DNA from: Chlamydiota bacterium
GTDB lineage: Bacteria; Chlamydiota; Chlamydiia; Chlamydiales; Rhabdochlamydiaceae
Reading direction: 5' to 3'
Assembly: GCA_023269365.1 (NCBI GenBank)
Contig: JAHFTN010000012.1
Span: 1 to 14,066 of the forward strand
Length of the DNA stretch: 14,066 bases
Part shown: piece by piece, positions 6,449 to 13,069 of the stretch
How the letters are laid out: the number at the start of each line of letters is the position of its first letter
Position numbering within the stretch: position 1 is the first letter of the stretch
Program-made: the position numbers and the translations under genes
Notes under the pieces: model-generated
Database searches by the model: none
Told to the model about the DNA's origin: nothing
The model's input: only the letters and a program-made list of their open reading frames with translations

Positions 6449-6948
6449 GTTTTAAGCCCTCGTATTTCTCTGTTCTCTTGACGATTGGTCAATTGGGATA
6501 GCGCTTCAATGGTTGCTCTCACTAGGTTCATTGGGTTATTCGCTCCAAGACTTTTAGAAACAACGTCCTTCACCCCTCCCAACTCAAGCACGGAGCGCAC
6601 TTTCGATCCTGCAATCACTCCCGTTCCTTCCGGAGCGGGTTTCAACATCACTCGAGCTCCGTCCCAATCCACTACAATCTCATGGGGAATAGTGGTTCCT
6701 TCCATTTCAAATGTCATGACATTTTTACGAGCAGCTTCAGTCCCTTTTCTAATCGCATCAGACACTTCGTTGGCCTTGGCAAATCCAAAACCGATATGTC
6801 CTTGCCCATCTCCAATGATCACAAGCGCAGAAAAGCTGAACTTACGTCCCCCTTTTACAACTTTAGAACATCGATTGATGTAAAGTACCTTTTCCTCAAA
6901 CTCCGTTCCGTAATCTTCCGCACATCGGTTCACTTCTTCTTTGGACAT
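6445..6948 (-). CDS. rpsE: 30S ribosomal protein S5
   Basis: Small-subunit protein uS5 at the mRNA entry site, involved in decoding accuracy and helicase activity. The product is 167 aa. The N-terminal double-stranded-RNA-binding-like fold contains GGRKFSFSALVIIGDG (33-48) and GHIGFGFAKANEV (50-62). The C-terminal domain has the conserved LKPAPEGTGVIAGSKVRSVL (102-121) and SLGANNPMNLVRAT (133-146). AAGGGA, overlapping the rplR stop, lies 8 nt before ATG 6948. It is 12 nt after rplR and overlaps rplO by 4 nt. Confidence 0.98.
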   Translation of the reverse strand: MSKEEVNRCAEDYGTEFEEKVLYINRCSKVVKGGRKFSFSALVIIGDGQGHIGFGFAKANEVSDAIRKGTEAARKNVMTFEMEGTTIPHEIVVDWDGARVMLKPAPEGTGVIAGSKVRSVLELGGVKDVVSKSLGANNPMNLVRATIEALSQLTNRQENREIRGLKT

Positions 6949-6960
6949 GTCTAAATTCCC

Positions 6961-7332
6961 TTAAAATTGTAATCCTGTTTCACGAGCCCCATTAGCCACT
7001 TCTGCAAGCAATCCGTGGTATTTATTAAACCCTCGATCAAACACAGCCTGTTGGATCTGCTTCTCTTTAGCAATCTCCGCAAGTCTAACGCCTACTTGAC
7101 GAGCAGATTCCTTACTCTTTCGATCCAATTTCTTGTCTTGAAATTCTTTCATGATAGTCCCAGCACTGGCAATGGTAAATCCTTTATCGTCATCGATAAG
7201 CTGAGCACAAATGTGTCGATTTGACTTGAATACAGACAGTCTTGGTTTAGAGGCAGAGCCCTTAGTCTGCTTTCTAACCCGAAAACTTCTTCTGCGACGC
7301 CGTTCATTACGCTTCATTAAATCATTAATCAT
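6961..7332 (-). CDS. rplR: 50S ribosomal protein L18
   Basis: Large-subunit protein uL18, which with L5 anchors 5S rRNA in the central protuberance. The product is 123 aa. A very basic N-terminus (KRNERRRRRSFRVRKQTKGS) is followed by PRLSVFKSNRHICAQLIDDD and the C-terminal segment VFDRGFNKYHGLLAEVANGARETGLQF-like end typical of the family. AAGAAGG lies about 4 nt before ATG 7332. A second ATG six codons in (7317) is possible but has a less suitable spacing. It is 9 nt after rplF and 12 nt before rpsE. Confidence 0.97.
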   Translation of the reverse strand: MINDLMKRNERRRRRSFRVRKQTKGSASKPRLSVFKSNRHICAQLIDDDKGFTIASAGTIMKEFQDKKLDRKSKESARQVGVRLAEIAKEKQIQQAVFDRGFNKYHGLLAEVANGARETGLQF

Positions 7333-7341
7333 AATACCTTC

Positions 7342-7890
7342 TTAAGCGGTTTTACCTTTAGCCGCTTTTCCTGCTTTCTTGCGGACAAATTCTTTTTCAT
7401 AACGGATCCCTTTGCCCTTATAAGGCTCTGGAGGCTTCATCCCACGCACCTGCGCTGCAAACTGCCCTACAGCGTGCTTGTCGATCCCACTAATGATAAC
7501 GGTTACACTCTTATCTACAGTCACCTGAATCCCTTTAGGAATAGCAAGTTGTGTCGGATGAGAAAACCCTAGCTGCAAATCTAATTTTTGCCCCTGCAGC
7601 GCAGCGCGATACCCCACACCCACAAGCCCCAGGCGTACCTCAAATCCCTTACTGACCCCGATCACCATATTGTTTATCAAAGCGCGGAATAACCCATGGG
7701 ATGACTTCGGCATCTCTACCGCATTATCTTTTTCAACGAAAAGGCGATTTCCTTCCACTTTTACAGAAATCCCTGCTTGAGAGGGGAACGAAAGGGTTCC
7801 TTTAGGGCCTTTAGCGGAAACCACTCCTTCTGCGATCTTTACTTCCACTTTATCTGGTAAAGCGATAGGCGTTTTTCCAAGTCGTGACAT
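7342..7890 (-). CDS. rplF: 50S ribosomal protein L6
   Basis: Large-subunit protein uL6, close to the sarcin-ricin loop and the factor-binding site. The product is 182 aa. It consists of two tandem L6 folds, beginning SRLGKTPIALPDKVEV. The family signature in the second fold, RGMKPPEPYKGKGIRYEKE (149-167), is intact. The C-terminus is a Lys/Ala-rich basic tail. AGAGGT lies about 7 nt before ATG 7890. It is 19 nt after rpsH and 9 nt before rplR. Confidence 0.98.
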   Translation of the reverse strand: MSRLGKTPIALPDKVEVKIAEGVVSAKGPKGTLSFPSQAGISVKVEGNRLFVEKDNAVEMPKSSHGLFRALINNMVIGVSKGFEVRLGLVGVGYRAALQGQKLDLQLGFSHPTQLAIPKGIQVTVDKSVTVIISGIDKHAVGQFAAQVRGMKPPEPYKGKGIRYEKEFVRKKAGKAAKGKTA

Positions 7891-7909
7891 GCTTTTTACC
7901 TCTTTTTAA

Positions 7910-8299
7910 TTACCAAACTAAGCAGAGCAGTTCGCCGCCCAGCTTCTTTCTGCGAGCAGTCTCTCCATCTACAATTCCCCCTGGAGTAGAAAGAATGGCA
8001 ATCCCCATCCCCCCATAAATTCTAGGGATCTGCCGAGATCCTACATAGCGCCTTAACGAAGGGGAAGAGACTCGCTTAAGTCCTTTAATAACAGGCTCTC
8101 GACCTCCTGCATATCTCAAGAACAAACGTGCTTGCCCCTTTTCTTCATTCACCATGTACTTTTCTACAAACCCTTGAGATTGCAATACCTTAACGATTTC
8201 AATCTTCATTTTACTCGGGTAGAAATCGACAAAACGGTGTCTTGCTTGTTTTGCATTTCTAATTCTTGTCAACAAATCGGCAATTGGATCATGTAACAT
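7910..8299 (-). CDS. rpsH: 30S ribosomal protein S8
   Basis: Small-subunit protein uS8, binding the central domain of 16S rRNA (helix 21). In E. coli it also represses its own operon by binding the rplE leader. The product is 129 aa. It starts MLHDPIADLLTRIRNAKQAR, matching the family. The C-terminal signature is slightly divergent: ILSTPGGIVDGETARRKKLG (102-121), then GGELLCLVW. AAGGGG lies 5 nt before ATG 8299. rpsN (S14), usually between rplE and rpsH, is missing; only 12 nt separate the genes. I saw no obvious S8-target mimic in the short rplX-rplE gap. Confidence 0.97.
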   Translation of the reverse strand: MLHDPIADLLTRIRNAKQARHRFVDFYPSKMKIEIVKVLQSQGFVEKYMVNEEKGQARLFLRYAGGREPVIKGLKRVSSPSLRRYVGSRQIPRIYGGMGIAILSTPGGIVDGETARRKKLGGELLCLVW

Positions 8300-8311
8300 A
8301 GTTTCCCCTTA

Positions 8312-8857
8312 TCAGCTATTATCTGTTTTAAATGGGAGACCGAGCAACTTCAGTAGAGTCACGCACTCCTCATCGTTGGCAGCTGTTGTGACGAACGTAA
8401 TATTCATCCCCTGCGTTCTCTTGACTTCATCTAAATTAATTTCAGGAAAAATCTGCTGCTCGTCAAGCCCGAGAGAATAGTTGCCACTCCCATCACACTT
8501 CAGAGGGAACCCGCGGAAGTCTCGGATACGAGGAGACACGATATGACAAAAACGATCGAAAAAATCGAACATCTTTTTCTTTCTCAGGGTCACCTTAAGT
8601 CCAATCGCTTGATCTTCTCTTAACTTAAAATTCGCAACAGACTTTTTCGCTTTCGTAATGATCGCTTTTTGCCCAGACAGATTGGCAATCTCTTTCACGC
8701 AATCTTGCAAAGCATTTTTATCTTTTGTCGCTTCAGCAAGCCCCATACTGATAACGATTTTCTTCAGAGAAGGGATGAGCATTGCATTCGAATACTTATA
8801 CTTCTCTTGAAGCTCTTTTCTCACTTCTTCTTGATAACGTTTTTTTAACCTAGACAT
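8312..8857 (-). CDS. rplE: 50S ribosomal protein L5
   Basis: Large-subunit protein uL5, which binds 5S rRNA and contacts P-site tRNA and S13 across the subunit interface. The product is 181 aa. Key segments are PSLKKIVISMGL (29-40), the conserved IVSPRIRDFRGFP (106-118), and YSLGLDEQQIFPEINLDEV (127-145). ATG 8857 is the only reasonable start. Its only purine-rich site, AAGG, is just 2 nt away, too close for normal SD pairing, so initiation may rely on ribosomes finishing rplX 14 nt upstream. Confidence 0.97.
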   Translation of the reverse strand: MSRLKKRYQEEVRKELQEKYKYSNAMLIPSLKKIVISMGLAEATKDKNALQDCVKEIANLSGQKAIITKAKKSVANFKLREDQAIGLKVTLRKKKMFDFFDRFCHIVSPRIRDFRGFPLKCDGSGNYSLGLDEQQIFPEINLDEVKRTQGMNITFVTTAANDEECVTLLKLLGLPFKTDNS

Positions 8858-8871
8858 CGCCTTGATCTACT

Positions 8872-9204
8872 TTATGAGTGTTTTTTTACTTGTCGAAGCG
8901 CAACTTCTTTGCTGCCTTCAATATAATAGAGCTGCTTAGCGCCTTGATCATCAAGACGCACCTTCACTTTTACCGGACGCCCTTCTGCATTACAGATAGC
9001 GACCTTGCAAATAGCGAGCGGCATCTCCATCTCTAAAATTTCCGCACCAGGAGCTTTCTCACGCCTTTTCGCATGTTTTTTGCGAATGTTGACCCCTTGC
9101 ACAATAACTGCCCCTTCTGTACGGGAGATCACATCGCCGGTCTTTCCCTTGTCGTTTCCTGAAACGACGACGACCTTATCCCCTTTCCTAATCCATTTGC
9201 TCAT
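8872..9204 (-). CDS. rplX: 50S ribosomal protein L24
   Basis: Large-subunit protein uL24, one of the two assembly initiators, binding the 5' region of 23S rRNA near the tunnel exit. The product is 110 aa. The N-terminal KOW motif is clear (WIRKGDKVVVVSGNDKGKTG, 4-23), followed by the basic segment GVNIRKKHAKRR and a C-terminal SH3-like continuation. GGGAG lies 6 nt before ATG 9204. It is 10 nt after rplN and 14 nt before rplE. Confidence 0.97.
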   Translation of the reverse strand: MSKWIRKGDKVVVVSGNDKGKTGDVISRTEGAVIVQGVNIRKKHAKRREKAPGAEILEMEMPLAICKVAICNAEGRPVKVKVRLDDQGAKQLYYIEGSKEVALRQVKKHS

Positions 9205-9214
9205 ATATCACTCC

Positions 9215-9583
9215 CTATATCACTTCTGGGGCAAGTGAGCTGATTTTTACAAAACCACTTTCACGCACTTCTCTCGCTACAGGACCAAAAATACGCGTTC
9301 CCCTCGGGCTGTCCTTCTCATCGATTAAAACACAGCTATTATCATAAAAACGCAGCAGTGACCCATCTTTACGGCGCACATAACTTTTCGTTCTTACAAT
9401 GACAGCCCTTACCACATCCCCTTTCTTCACGCTGCCTTTGGGATCCGCTTCTTTCACAGAGCAGATGATGATGTCGCCTATATGGGCGTATCTGCGCTTA
9501 GAGCCTTTTAAGACTTTAAAACAGCATACCCTCTTGGCTCCTGTGTTATCCGCTACTTCTAGCTCAGATTCTTGCTGGATCAT
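9215..9583 (-). CDS. rplN: 50S ribosomal protein L14
   Basis: Large-subunit protein uL14 at the subunit interface (bridges B5/B8) and the binding site of the silencing factor RsfS. The product is 122 aa, the standard bacterial length. It starts MIQQESELEVADNTGAKRV, which fixes the start codon. It also has GDIIICSVKEADPKGSVKKG (36-55), the RGTRIFGPVAREVR signature (94-107) and KISSLAPEVI at the end. A modest AAGTGAG site lies about 7 nt before ATG 9583. The gap to rpsQ is 23 nt. Confidence 0.98.
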   Translation of the reverse strand: MIQQESELEVADNTGAKRVCCFKVLKGSKRRYAHIGDIIICSVKEADPKGSVKKGDVVRAVIVRTKSYVRRKDGSLLRFYDNSCVLIDEKDSPRGTRIFGPVAREVRESGFVKISSLAPEVI

Positions 9584-9606
9584 GATTCAACTCACTTAAA
9601 TTAAAA

Positions 9607-9852
9607 TTACTGTATAACTTCCAACACTCTCCAACACTTCAGTTTGGACAGGGGTCTTGTTTCAACAATGCGCACTTTTTGCCCTACTTGAATCATTGGA
9701 TCTTCATTGTGAGCGTAGTATTTTTTTGCTCTCGTGATGACCTTGTCAAATTCAGGATGGCGAATCGTACGCTCTACTTTTACCGTCACTGTCTTCTGCA
9801 TCTTCGTGGAGACGACAACCCCTTCTCGAATCTTTCTTTTTGCTGTATCCAT
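9607..9852 (-). CDS. rpsQ: 30S ribosomal protein S17
   Basis: Small-subunit protein uS17, an early 16S rRNA-binding OB-fold protein. The product is 81 aa. Conserved features are EGVVVSTKMQKTVTVKVERT near the N-terminus and HPEFDKVITRAKKYYAHNED in the middle, followed by GQKVRIVETRPLSKLKCWRV. The frame is open to TTG 9870, but that would overlap rpmC and has no SD. ATG 9852 has a full AAGGAG (9857-9862) that also contains part of the rpmC stop codon. It is 8 nt after rpmC. Confidence 0.96.
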   Translation of the reverse strand: MDTAKRKIREGVVVSTKMQKTVTVKVERTIRHPEFDKVITRAKKYYAHNEDPMIQVGQKVRIVETRPLSKLKCWRVLEVIQ

Positions 9853-9856
9853 AAGT

Positions 9857-9862
9857 CTCCTT
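9857..9862 (-). promoter_or_regulatory. Shine-Dalgarno deciding the rpsQ start
   Basis: AAGGAG overlaps the rpmC TAA and lies 4 nt before ATG 9850-9852. It excludes the longer TTG 9870 reading and suggests termination-reinitiation coupling with rpmC. Confidence 0.75.
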
Positions 9863-10067
9863 AACTGCAACGTGCCAATTCTTTTTCACGAAGAACTGTC
9901 ATCACACGGGCTCTATCTTTTTTCTTGATGCGCATTAAATGGGGTTTTTCCATCTTACGCGTGATCTTCATCTCATTGCGAAGTTGAAACAACTTCCTAG
10001 ATAAATCTTGATAAAGCGCTTTCAATTCGCTCTCATCTTGATTTTTTAGTTCTTGTGCTTTTACCAT
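9861..10067 (-). CDS. rpmC: 50S ribosomal protein L29
   Basis: Small large-subunit protein uL29 at the polypeptide tunnel exit, next to L23, near the docking site for SRP and trigger factor. The product is 68 aa, a two-helix protein: LYQDLSRKLFQLRNEM corresponds to the family's conserved LF.LR core, and the second helix is KKDRARVMTVLREKEL. The frame extends to TTG 10097 inside rplP, but ATG 10067 with AAAGGG 9 nt upstream is the natural start. Only 4 nt separate it from the rplP stop, and its SD lies inside rplP. Confidence 0.95.
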   Translation of the reverse strand: MVKAQELKNQDESELKALYQDLSRKLFQLRNEMKITRKMEKPHLMRIKKKDRARVMTVLREKELARCS

Positions 10068-10071
10068 AAAT

Positions 10072-10491
10072 TTATACCCTTTCCACGCGCTCAACAAATC
10101 GTGTTTTTAGCCCCAACTTTGCTGCAGCTCTTCTTAAGGCGTTTTGCGCCATTTCTTTAGGAACTCCACCTACTTCAAACATCACTCTGCCTGGACGCAC
10201 GACCGCTACCCAGTGGTCGGGAGCTCCTTTTCCTTTTCCCATACGCGTCTCTGCGGGCTTTTTACTGACAGACTTGTCAGGAAAAATCCGAATCCACACC
10301 TGCCCTTTGCGATTGAAATAACGATTGATCGCTACCCTACACGCTTCGATCTGATGGTTTGTCACACGCCCTCTTTCAAGGGTCTGCATTCCAAAGTCAC
10401 CAAAATCCAAAAAGCCAGCTGCCTTAGTGAGGCCTGTATGATGGCCTTTTTGCATTTTTCTAAATTTTGTCCGTTTTGGCATCAGGGCCAT
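10072..10491 (-). CDS. rplP: 50S ribosomal protein L16
   Basis: Large-subunit protein uL16, contacting A-site tRNA and 23S rRNA near the peptidyl-transferase centre; a late assembly protein. The product is 139 aa. It has MPKRTKFRKMQKGHHTG near the start, NRKGQVWIRIFPDKSVSKKP in the middle, and ETRMGKGKGAPDHWVAVVRP (81-100). Arg83 in RMGKGKG corresponds to the arginine hydroxylated in E. coli L16; whether it is modified here is unknown. AGGGGAG lies 6 nt before ATG 10491. ATG 10482 would give the more common MPKRTK start but is less well spaced. It is 2 nt after rpsC. Confidence 0.97.
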   Translation of the reverse strand: MALMPKRTKFRKMQKGHHTGLTKAAGFLDFGDFGMQTLERGRVTNHQIEACRVAINRYFNRKGQVWIRIFPDKSVSKKPAETRMGKGKGAPDHWVAVVRPGRVMFEVGGVPKEMAQNALRRAAAKLGLKTRFVERVERV

Positions 10492-10493
10492 AA

Positions 10494-11144
10494 TTAACTC
10501 CCCTTCGCAGCGCGTTTGAGTTGTTCTTCCCCTTTATTAATCCACACTTTAACTCCAATGGAGCCATAAGTTGTTTCGGCACGTCCCATCGAATAATCGA
10601 TCTCCGCACGCAGGGTATGAAGAGGGACTCGTCCCTCTTTGTACCATTCTGTTCTCGCAATCTCAGCTCCACCGATACGACCAGAAATCTGCACCTTAAC
10701 GCCAGCAGCTCCGGCAGCCATCGTAGCTTGGATCGCTTTTTTCATAATCCGTCTAAAGGGGATCCTTCTTTCAAGCTGCTTTGCTATCCCATCTGCAACC
10801 AATTTCGCATCGAGATCAGGCCTTTTAATCTCTTCCACTTCAATCCAGATCTCTTTGCCCGTGAGTTTTTTAAGCTCTGCTTTTAATACGTCGATATCAG
10901 CCCCTTTCTTTCCAATCACTAACCCGGGGCGCGCTGTATGAATCGTCACTTCTACCTTGCCACTTGTTCTCTTGATTGCCAACGAAGAAGCCCCTTGACA
11001 ACAAGGCTTTGTCATCAGGTGCTTTCTAATCGTGTAGTCTTCCCCTAAAAGGGTTCCAAACTCTTGTTTGGTAGCGTACCACAGCGAGTTCCATTTCTTA
11101 TTAACAACTAATCTAAATCCTGTTGGAGATGTCTTTTGTCCCAT
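10494..11144 (-). CDS. rpsC: 30S ribosomal protein S3
   Basis: Small-subunit head protein uS3 lining the mRNA entry tunnel with S4 and S5. The product is 216 aa. It begins MGQKTSPTGFRL, contains the type-II KH motif GLVIGKKGADID (74-85), and has the C-terminal domain QISGRIGGAEIARTEWYKEG followed by RVPLHTLRAEIDYS. The ATG directly abuts the rplV TAA (0 nt), and AGGGG inside rplV lies 7 nt upstream, so it is probably coupled. The C-terminus lacks the long acidic or basic extensions seen in some bacteria. Confidence 0.98.
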   Translation of the reverse strand: MGQKTSPTGFRLVVNKKWNSLWYATKQEFGTLLGEDYTIRKHLMTKPCCQGASSLAIKRTSGKVEVTIHTARPGLVIGKKGADIDVLKAELKKLTGKEIWIEVEEIKRPDLDAKLVADGIAKQLERRIPFRRIMKKAIQATMAAGAAGVKVQISGRIGGAEIARTEWYKEGRVPLHTLRAEIDYSMGRAETTYGSIGVKVWINKGEEQLKRAAKGS

Positions 11145-11495
11145 TTATTTCCCCTTCGCAACGTCTGATGCCACAACAATAGTAAAGTGGCTGGTTCTTT
11201 TCATAATCGGGTGGCTTCCACCCTTGTTTTTAGGCTTTGCGCGCTTCAGCGTAGGTCCCGCATCGACCCTCACTTCTTTTACAACTAAATCGCGACGCTG
11301 AATAGAGAGTTGAGTCTCTGCATTTGCCACAGCAGAATCCAGAGTCTTCTGAAGAAGACCCCCAGCGCGGAGCTTGCAAAACATGAGCTGTACAGCTGCA
11401 TCTTCCACAGTTTTGCCGCGAATTAAATCCGCTGCAAGACGCGCCTTCCTCGGGCTAATACGTATATAGTTAGACTTAGCAAAAGCCTCATGCAT
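11145..11495 (-). CDS. rplV: 50S ribosomal protein L22
   Basis: Large-subunit protein uL22, whose long beta-hairpin lines the peptide exit tunnel and is a site of macrolide resistance changes. The product is 116 aa. Conserved IRISPRKARLAADLIRGK (11-28) is followed by the extended hairpin region, with DAGPTLKRAKPKNKGGSHPI (78-97), and the terminal strand TSHFTIVVASD. The only upstream purine site, AAGG in the rpsS end, is about 9 nt from ATG 11495. It is 2 nt after rpsS. Confidence 0.97.
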   Translation of the reverse strand: MHEAFAKSNYIRISPRKARLAADLIRGKTVEDAAVQLMFCKLRAGGLLQKTLDSAVANAETQLSIQRRDLVVKEVRVDAGPTLKRAKPKNKGGSHPIMKRTSHFTIVVASDVAKGK

Positions 11496-11497
11496 AA

Positions 11498-11869
11498 TTA
11501 CTTACCTTTTTTGTCAGCGGGTTTGGCAGCGCTTGGTTTAGCGGCAGCAGCAGGCGCTGCTGCAGAGGCGGCTGCAGGGGCGGCCGCGGCCGTCGCTGCT
11601 TCTGCAATTTTCTTAGATCCATGCCCTTTAAATAGACGAGTAGGAGAAAACTCCCCCAAACGATGTCCCACCATACTCTCTGAAACAAAGACGCTAAGGA
11701 ACTTTCTTCCATTGTGCACTTCAAAAGTATGCCCGACCATGTCAGGCAGAATCATGGAACGTCGCGACCAAGTTTTAATCGGATTCTTCTTTCCCGAACT
11801 ATTGAGCTTGTCCACCTTATTCATCAAATGATGGTCTACAAAGGGGCCTTTTCTTAACGATCTTCCCAT
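11498..11869 (-). CDS. rpsS: 30S ribosomal protein S19 with Ala-rich C-terminal tail
   Basis: Small-subunit head protein uS19, pairing with S13 and reaching toward the A/P-site tRNAs. Residues 1-88 are a complete S19: RSLRKGPFVDHHL, TWSRRSMILPDMVGHTFEVH (34-53), and SESMVGHRLGEFSPTRLFKG (63-82). Family members are usually about 88-95 aa; this one is 123 aa. The extra residues, from about 90 onward, are low complexity: 19 Ala among the last 34 positions, with scattered Pro, Ser and Lys, ending DKKGK. The tail is in frame, GC-rich in DNA, and ends only 2 nt before rplV, so it is not a read-through artefact. ATG 11869 has AAGGG about 9 nt upstream. Confidence 0.96.
   Translation of the reverse strand: MGRSLRKGPFVDHHLMNKVDKLNSSGKKNPIKTWSRRSMILPDMVGHTFEVHNGRKFLSVFVSESMVGHRLGEFSPTRLFKGHGSKKIAEAATAAAAPAAASAAAPAAAAKPSAAKPADKKGK
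11544..11563. repeat. GC-rich inverted repeat inside the rpsS tail
   Basis: GCAGCAGC (11544-11551) and GCTGCTGC (11556-11563) are perfect 8-bp arms with a 4-nt loop. They arise from alanine GCN codons of the S19 extension. The hairpin lies about 50 nt upstream of the rplV start and is very stable for this AT-moderate window. It is followed by a CGGCCGCGGCCG palindromic stretch near 11581. Confidence 0.6.
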
Positions 11870-11884
11870 AATAAATATCCCTTC

Positions 11885-12706
11885 TTATTTCCTGCGATCT
11901 TTTATCAACATCTTGTTGGACTTGCGTTTAGATCGAGTGCGGTATCCTTTTGTGTACATCGCCCAAGGAGTCTGAGGAAGGTAGCCATTATGCTTACCTT
12001 CGCCACCACCGTGGGGGTGGTCAACAGGGTTCATCGCCGTTCCTCGCACAGTAGGGCGGATCCCTTTCCAGCGAGATCTTCCCGCTTTTCCTTCTGCTCG
12101 CAAGTTCCTTTCAGGATTAGACACAGCGCCAAATGTCGCTTTGCAATCTTCATTAACCATACGCACTTCTCCCGACGGCATACGCACTGTCACATGCCCA
12201 GCGCTCTTAGCCATCAGCTGCGCAGAAAGCCCTGCCGATCTTACAAGTTGTCCCCCTTTTCCAGGAGTTAATTCGATATTGTGGATGACAGAGCCGAGCG
12301 GCATCTTTTTAAGGCGCATAGAACATCCTACGTTGAACGTCCCCTCATCATGATTTGTCAAAAGGTCCCCTACCTTTAAACCCTGAGGGGCTACGATGTA
12401 GCGCTTTTCTCCATCGATATAGTTAAGTAAAGCGATCAGCGCTGTTCTATTAGGGTCGTACTCGATCGAAGAGACTCTACTAGGAACCATTTCTTTGTCT
12501 CTCTTGAAGTCGATAAGGCGGTAAAATCTCTTATGTCCACCCCCTTTATGGCGGCAAGTGATGTGACCATGGTGGTTACGGCCGTTCGTTCTCGTTTTTT
12601 TAACAAGAAGAGATTTTTCCGGCTTAGCCCCTTTTGTTAAATCCTCACGCGTAGTCAAGATAAGATGTCTTTGGCCGGCTGTTCTTGGACGAAATTGCTT
12701 TAACAT
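11885..12706 (-). CDS. rplB: 50S ribosomal protein L2
   Basis: Large-subunit protein uL2, required for subunit association and near the peptidyl-transferase centre. The product is 273 aa, typical length. It has an N-terminal OB-fold with NHHGHITCRHKGGGHKRFYR (44-63) and a C-terminal SH3-like domain. The signature AMNPVDHPHGGGEG (224-237) is intact; His230 aligns with E. coli His229, important for activity. The basic C-terminus is RSKRKSNKMLIKDRRK. AAGGA lies 12 nt before ATG 12706, a long spacing. It is 17 nt after rplW and 15 nt before rpsS. Confidence 0.98.
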   Translation of the reverse strand: MLKQFRPRTAGQRHLILTTREDLTKGAKPEKSLLVKKTRTNGRNHHGHITCRHKGGGHKRFYRLIDFKRDKEMVPSRVSSIEYDPNRTALIALLNYIDGEKRYIVAPQGLKVGDLLTNHDEGTFNVGCSMRLKKMPLGSVIHNIELTPGKGGQLVRSAGLSAQLMAKSAGHVTVRMPSGEVRMVNEDCKATFGAVSNPERNLRAEGKAGRSRWKGIRPTVRGTAMNPVDHPHGGGEGKHNGYLPQTPWAMYTKGYRTRSKRKSNKMLIKDRRK

Positions 12707-12723
12707 AATTTTTTAAAATCCTT

Positions 12724-13065
12724 TTAAAGTATTTTCTCTTCAATCGTATCGCCTGCTTCCAAAGTCACAATTGCCTTTTTAAAACCCGGCTTCATCCCAG
12801 AGCGGCCGCGCAAACGACAAGCTTTGGGTTTCGCTGTGATCGTATTGACAGAAACAACTTTGATACTTCGATCGCTATAAATCTCTTCAAGCGCTTGCTT
12901 GATCTCTTGTTTTTTCGCTCTCTTGTCGACAATGAATACATACTTCGGAGAATTGCATTTCTTAACAGAGGGGTTGCTCGTGTTGGTTTGCAGCTGCCCT
13001 AACATATTGGCTTTTTCTGTCACGTGGCGAGATAAAATGATGTCGAATGGACTTTTCTTTTGCAT
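12724..13065 (-). CDS. rplW: 50S ribosomal protein L23
   Basis: Large-subunit protein uL23 at the tunnel exit, docking site for trigger factor and SRP. The product is 113 aa, longer than E. coli L23. Conserved parts are RHVTEKANML (13-22), KYVFIVDKRAKKQEIKQALE (41-60) and IKVVSVNTITAKPK (68-81), ending with GFKKAIVTL. A Ser/Asn/Lys-rich loop (about 23-39) between the first two blocks is like the one I recall in chlamydial L23. ATG 13065 has only AAAGG one nt away, effectively unsuitable. The gap to the rplD stop is 4 nt, so it is probably translated by coupling. Confidence 0.96.
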   Translation of the reverse strand: MQKKSPFDIILSRHVTEKANMLGQLQTNTSNPSVKKCNSPKYVFIVDKRAKKQEIKQALEEIYSDRSIKVVSVNTITAKPKACRLRGRSGMKPGFKKAIVTLEAGDTIEEKIL

Positions 13066-13069
13066 ACCT

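Noticed and set aside
11488..11724. Alternative minus-strand reading frame over the rpsS 3' half
   Set aside because: It overlaps the well-supported S19 frame, resembles no family, and its Pro/Gln/Leu richness is a shifted reading of the Ala-codon repeat.
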